Of a stretch of 8,014 nucleotides of DNA, positions 5,832 to 8,014 are shown one piece after another. Source of the stretch: Deltaproteobacteria bacterium (GTDB lineage: Bacteria; Desulfobacterota; GWC2-55-46; UBA9637); NCBI GenBank assembly GCA_016234985.1, contig JACRNK010000030.1, forward strand, positions 1 through 8,014, given 5' to 3'. The first letter of the stretch is position 1. Every line of letters starts with the position of its first letter. The notes beneath the pieces are model-generated. The model ran no database searches. It saw nothing but the letters and a program-made list of their open reading frames with translations, and was not told the DNA's origin. The translations under genes and the position numbers were made by a program.

Positions 5832-6500
5832 ATGAATGTAAGTAAGGCAGGTCGGTTGACGGTATTGCTCGGTTTAACCGCTTTTGTTGTCGGTGTCTCG
5901 TGGAATTTGAGTTATGCCGACGGTAAAGGCATATTTGCATCAAAGAATTGCGGCAGTTGCCACCAGACAGAAGGCCCTGCTACTGAAAAAACATTTGATG
6001 ACCAGCTTAAGAAAAAGGGACCGGAACTTTGGTACTCAGGCAGCAAGTTTAAAAAAGAGTGGTTGGTGGAGTGGCTGGAGAAGCCGACTACGATAAGGCT
6101 CTTAAAATATAATTCTGTAACAGAGAAAAATACCGAAAAACATCCTGCCCTTTCAAAGAGCGAGGCTGGCGAGGTTGCAGGGTATCTTATGACCCTTACA
6201 GCCAAGGAGGCAGCCGCGGCGGGAGTAACCGAAGCTTCAACTCCTATGGGCAAGAATCTTTTTCAAAAGAAATATGGGTGCGTAGGCTGTCACAGTGTAA
6301 AGGCAGGGGCGCAGAAGGTTGGCGGCGTGAGCGGGCCTGATCTTTCTGAGGCAGGGAAGAGGCTAAATGGAAATTGGGTATATGCATACCTTAAAGAACC
6401 GAAGGTCTTCAAACCTGTAAAGAGGATGCCTGTGTTCGTAGGCATTATAAACGATAATGAAATGAAAACAGTAGCCGGATTTGTAGCAGCCCAGAAATAA
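5832..6500 (+). CDS. Periplasmic di-haem cytochrome c
   Basis: A 222-residue protein with a signal peptide of about 29 residues (KAGR, hydrophobic core, cleavage near SYA-D) and two Class I-like cytochrome c domains. The first has C40-G-S-C43-H44, then a WLVEWLEKPTTIR helix. Its sixth ligand is not obvious: Met in GYLMTL or His in EKHPALSKSEA are candidates. The second has C150-V-G-C153-H154 and a clear distal Met at M199 (KRMPVF), ending with the usual C-terminal helix. Tandem cytochromes of this type shuttle electrons between quinol-oxidising complexes and periplasmic terminal enzymes. Here it heads three consecutive cytochrome genes behind a possible promoter of its own, and could be the soluble electron acceptor of the b6f-like complex upstream. 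The specific partner cannot be told from sequence. Confidence 0.93.
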   Translation: MNVSKAGRLTVLLGLTAFVVGVSWNLSYADGKGIFASKNCGSCHQTEGPATEKTFDDQLKKKGPELWYSGSKFKKEWLVEWLEKPTTIRLLKYNSVTEKNTEKHPALSKSEAGEVAGYLMTLTAKEAAAAGVTEASTPMGKNLFQKKYGCVGCHSVKAGAQKVGGVSGPDLSEAGKRLNGNWVYAYLKEPKVFKPVKRMPVFVGIINDNEMKTVAGFVAAQK

Positions 6501-6527
6501 ATTTCATTAAGGGGGTAATAAAGAATA

Positions 6528-6920
6528 ATGGCAAAGAAGATATTGTTGGTTGCATTTTTTTCAATAGGTGTAATGGCTTTTGCAGCAAAGGGAACAGCCT
6601 TTGCAGTTAGCGCTGAGGAGAACTACAAGTTTTATTGCGCGCAGTGTCACGGCATGGACGGAAAGGGCGAAGGCGCAAATGCAAAGCCCAAGGTAGTTGG
6701 CATTGATTTGCCGGAGATGTCGGTAACGCCAAGGAATCATACAAGCCCGGAAGATATGAATAAACTGACTGACATAGACATAGAGAATGCAATTTCAGGC
6801 GGCGGCGCTTCGGTCAGCAAATCAACCATCATGCCTCCGTTTGGCAAAACGCTTACAGAGGCTGAGATAAAGGATTTGACGGCTTATTTAAGAAAACTTT
6901 GCAAATGCAAAGGCAAGTAA
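6528..6920 (+). CDS. Small periplasmic mono-haem cytochrome c
   Basis: A 130-residue Class I cytochrome c with a signal peptide (cleavage in the AFAVSA-E region near 26-29). It has C37-A-Q-C40-H41 followed by GMDGKGEG, and a distal Met at M102 in the canonical IMPPFG. The C-terminal helix TEAEIKDLTAYLRKL is followed by C125-K-C127. The fold and its ISGGGASV segment closely match the cytochrome domain of the beta-helix protein (KEGGASV) and the next gene (KGGGAAV), so all three look like descendants of one cytochrome c (cbb3-type CccA/PF13442-like). The extra CKC pair is shared only with the beta-helix fusion. The ribosome binding site AAGGGGGT (6509-6516) is 11 bases upstream, a slightly long gap. 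It probably carries electrons in the periplasm. Confidence 0.93.
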   Translation: MAKKILLVAFFSIGVMAFAAKGTAFAVSAEENYKFYCAQCHGMDGKGEGANAKPKVVGIDLPEMSVTPRNHTSPEDMNKLTDIDIENAISGGGASVSKSTIMPPFGKTLTEAEIKDLTAYLRKLCKCKGK

Positions 6921-6953
6921 AAGTTTTTCAGCAGTAATAATTTAAAATCAAAG

Positions 6954-6961
6954 GAGGAGGT
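6954..6961 (+). promoter_or_regulatory. Shine-Dalgarno GAGGAGGT-type site deciding the start at 6969
   Basis: The purine-rich AGGAGGAGGT ends at 6961, 7 bases before ATG 6969. The in-frame GTG at 6960 lies inside the motif and is rejected. Confidence 0.75.
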
Positions 6962-6968
6962 GAAAAAA

Positions 6969-7898
6969 ATGAATGCAAAATGGTTAGTGTTGTTAGTAGC
7001 AGCATTGTTTGCCATAGTTCCGGCAGCAATGGCAGCGGAAAAGAGGTGCAAGGCAGCGGGTGAAAAGGTTGAGTGCCCCACTCAGACCAAGGAGTCTTTG
7101 GAAAAGGCCCTTGCGAATTTTGATAAAGAGGCGCAGGATATGCTGAAGGGCGCAGGGGGCAGCACATACGGGATAGCGCCGTTCGACTATCTCACAGGTG
7201 TAGGCAAGAGAACCAGCAAGGCGAACACAGAGACCTTTAAGGTTGAAAGCGGTTATTCAAAGGGTACTGGCAAGACCGAGATGTGGGACAGGGTAAAAAA
7301 ACCTGCCTCTGGAGAGCAGATTTATAATCAGTGGGCAAACAACTGGTCTCCGTCTTTTAAGACGAGCCTTGTTCCAGGGGCTAACCCAAATGAAGGCAAG
7401 CAGTGGTATTATGTGTATTGCGTAGGTTGTCACGGCTGGCTTCTCCATGGTGACGGTCCTAATGCGGCTTATCTTGACCCCTATCCAAGAAAGCTCACCG
7501 CTGGCGCAGAATATATGAACAAAAAGACCAATGTGGAGCTCTTTACGGTGATCAAAGGCGGAGGCGCTGCAGTAGAGTTATCTGATGCTATGCCTGCATG
7601 GGGCAACCTGGTGCAAGACCAGGATATATGGAATATAATAGCATGGATAAGGGCAAATGCGGATGTAAAGCCGATAACAAGCGTGGCAGACTATCTGAAC
7701 CCAAAATCTTCTTTTGATCCAAAATCAGCGGCAAATGCAGTTACGCCGTTAAATGCGGCTCAGAACGCAGAATTTAAAGAGGCGCAGGAGATGCTTGAGG
7801 CAAGCCTTGCCGGCCGCGGCGGCGACCTGAAGGGCGCTGGTTTTGTGGCGGGTGGTTTGAGAAAGACAGCAGAAGAAGAAGCAAAGGCAATGAAATAA
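6969..7898 (+). CDS. Periplasmic mono-haem cytochrome c with an extended N-terminal region
   Basis: A 309-residue exported protein. The signal peptide ends near AMA-A (about residue 22), and two cysteines (C27, C36) follow soon after. Residues 24-135 form a region I do not recognise (YGIAPFDYLTGVGKR, MWDRVKKPASGEQIYNQW), rich in aromatic residues before the haem. The Class I cytochrome domain (about 140-232) has C151-V-G-C154-H155 followed by GWLLHGDGPNA and a distal Met at M208 (DAMPAWG), with a C-terminal IIAWIRANAD helix. A helical tail of about 75 residues, Ala/Glu/Lys-rich, ends the protein. The domain is paralogous to those at 992 and 6528 but lacks their CKC ending. The large extra regions suggest a complex-bound subunit rather than a simple carrier. 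It is the last gene before a terminator. Confidence 0.92.
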   Translation: MNAKWLVLLVAALFAIVPAAMAAEKRCKAAGEKVECPTQTKESLEKALANFDKEAQDMLKGAGGSTYGIAPFDYLTGVGKRTSKANTETFKVESGYSKGTGKTEMWDRVKKPASGEQIYNQWANNWSPSFKTSLVPGANPNEGKQWYYVYCVGCHGWLLHGDGPNAAYLDPYPRKLTAGAEYMNKKTNVELFTVIKGGGAAVELSDAMPAWGNLVQDQDIWNIIAWIRANADVKPITSVADYLNPKSSFDPKSAANAVTPLNAAQNAEFKEAQEMLEASLAGRGGDLKGAGFVAGGLRKTAEEEAKAMK

Positions 7899-7920
7899 GT
7901 TAGCGTTGATTGTAATTTAT

Positions 7921-7968
7921 CAGGGCACGGCTGGTTAGAAGGGTCGTGCCCTGTGTTTTTTACTTTTT
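7921..7968 (+). terminator. Rho-independent terminator closing the cytochrome operon
   Basis: CAGGGCACG (7921-7929) pairs perfectly with CGTGCCCTG (7945-7953), extended by inner G-T and C-G pairs. The T-rich tract GTTTTTTACTTTTTT follows at 7955-7969. It lies 22 bases after the last cytochrome stop. Confidence 0.88.
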
Positions 7969-7969
7969 T

Positions 7970-8014
7970 ATGAATAAAGCCATAATAGTACTTATTATTG
8001 TTATTGCCGGCTTG
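7970..8014 (+). CDS. Start of a possible secreted or membrane protein, cut by the window end
   Basis: ATG 7970 opens MNKAIIVLIIVIAGL, a typical signal-peptide or membrane-anchor start. Only 15 codons are visible. No ribosome binding site precedes it and it directly follows the terminator T-tract, so the true start may lie elsewhere. Confidence 0.4.
   Translation, partial: MNKAIIVLIIVIAGL

Overview
The window reads as part of a respiratory electron-transfer locus from an anaerobic or microaerobic Gram-negative bacterium. All eight complete genes, and both partial ones, lie on the + strand. The organism is inferred, not proven. Moderate GC with A/T-rich spacers, abundant c-type cytochromes, a b6f-type split cytochrome b and dense palindromic intergenic repeats (GCTCC-GTA-GGAGC, GTCATTCCCGAA and CCCCCCTT...AAGGGGGG types) fit uncultivated Nitrospirota, NC10 or Desulfobacterota-like lineages.

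Region 1 (1-3188) is a cytochrome bc operon. The 3' end of an unrecognised gene overlaps by one base a cytochrome b6-like (PetB) gene that keeps four haem-b histidines and the Cys used for the extra haem ci/cn in b6f complexes. Next comes a secreted right-handed beta-helix protein carrying a C-terminal cytochrome c domain. The last gene is a subunit-IV-like (PetD) protein with the PEWY quinol-site motif, three membrane segments and a periplasmic tail with one CXXCH. No Rieske protein or cytochrome f is visible; they may lie upstream or be replaced.

Region 2 (3189-3626) is non-coding and packed with palindromes: five REP-like hairpin units inside 14-bp inverted repeats, followed by a separate 73-bp palindromic element.

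Region 3 (3627-5762) holds two Vgb-like (YVTN/NHL-type) beta-propeller genes. The first encodes seven blades and a C-terminal membrane anchor, and a 48-bp C/G-rich repeat has inserted in frame just after its signal peptide. The second overlaps it by ATGA, shows only six blades, and appears frameshifted at a T6 run near its start.

Region 4 (5763-7969) has a candidate promoter and three periplasmic cytochromes c (di-haem, mono-haem, mono-haem), closed by a strong rho-independent terminator. A new secreted or membrane gene may start at the window edge.

Together the genes suggest a quinol-oxidising b6f-like complex. It would pass electrons through subunit-IV haem c and several Class I cytochrome c domains, with beta-helix and beta-propeller proteins as unusual periplasmic or docking components. 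Six CXXCH c-type haems are encoded in about 8 kb.
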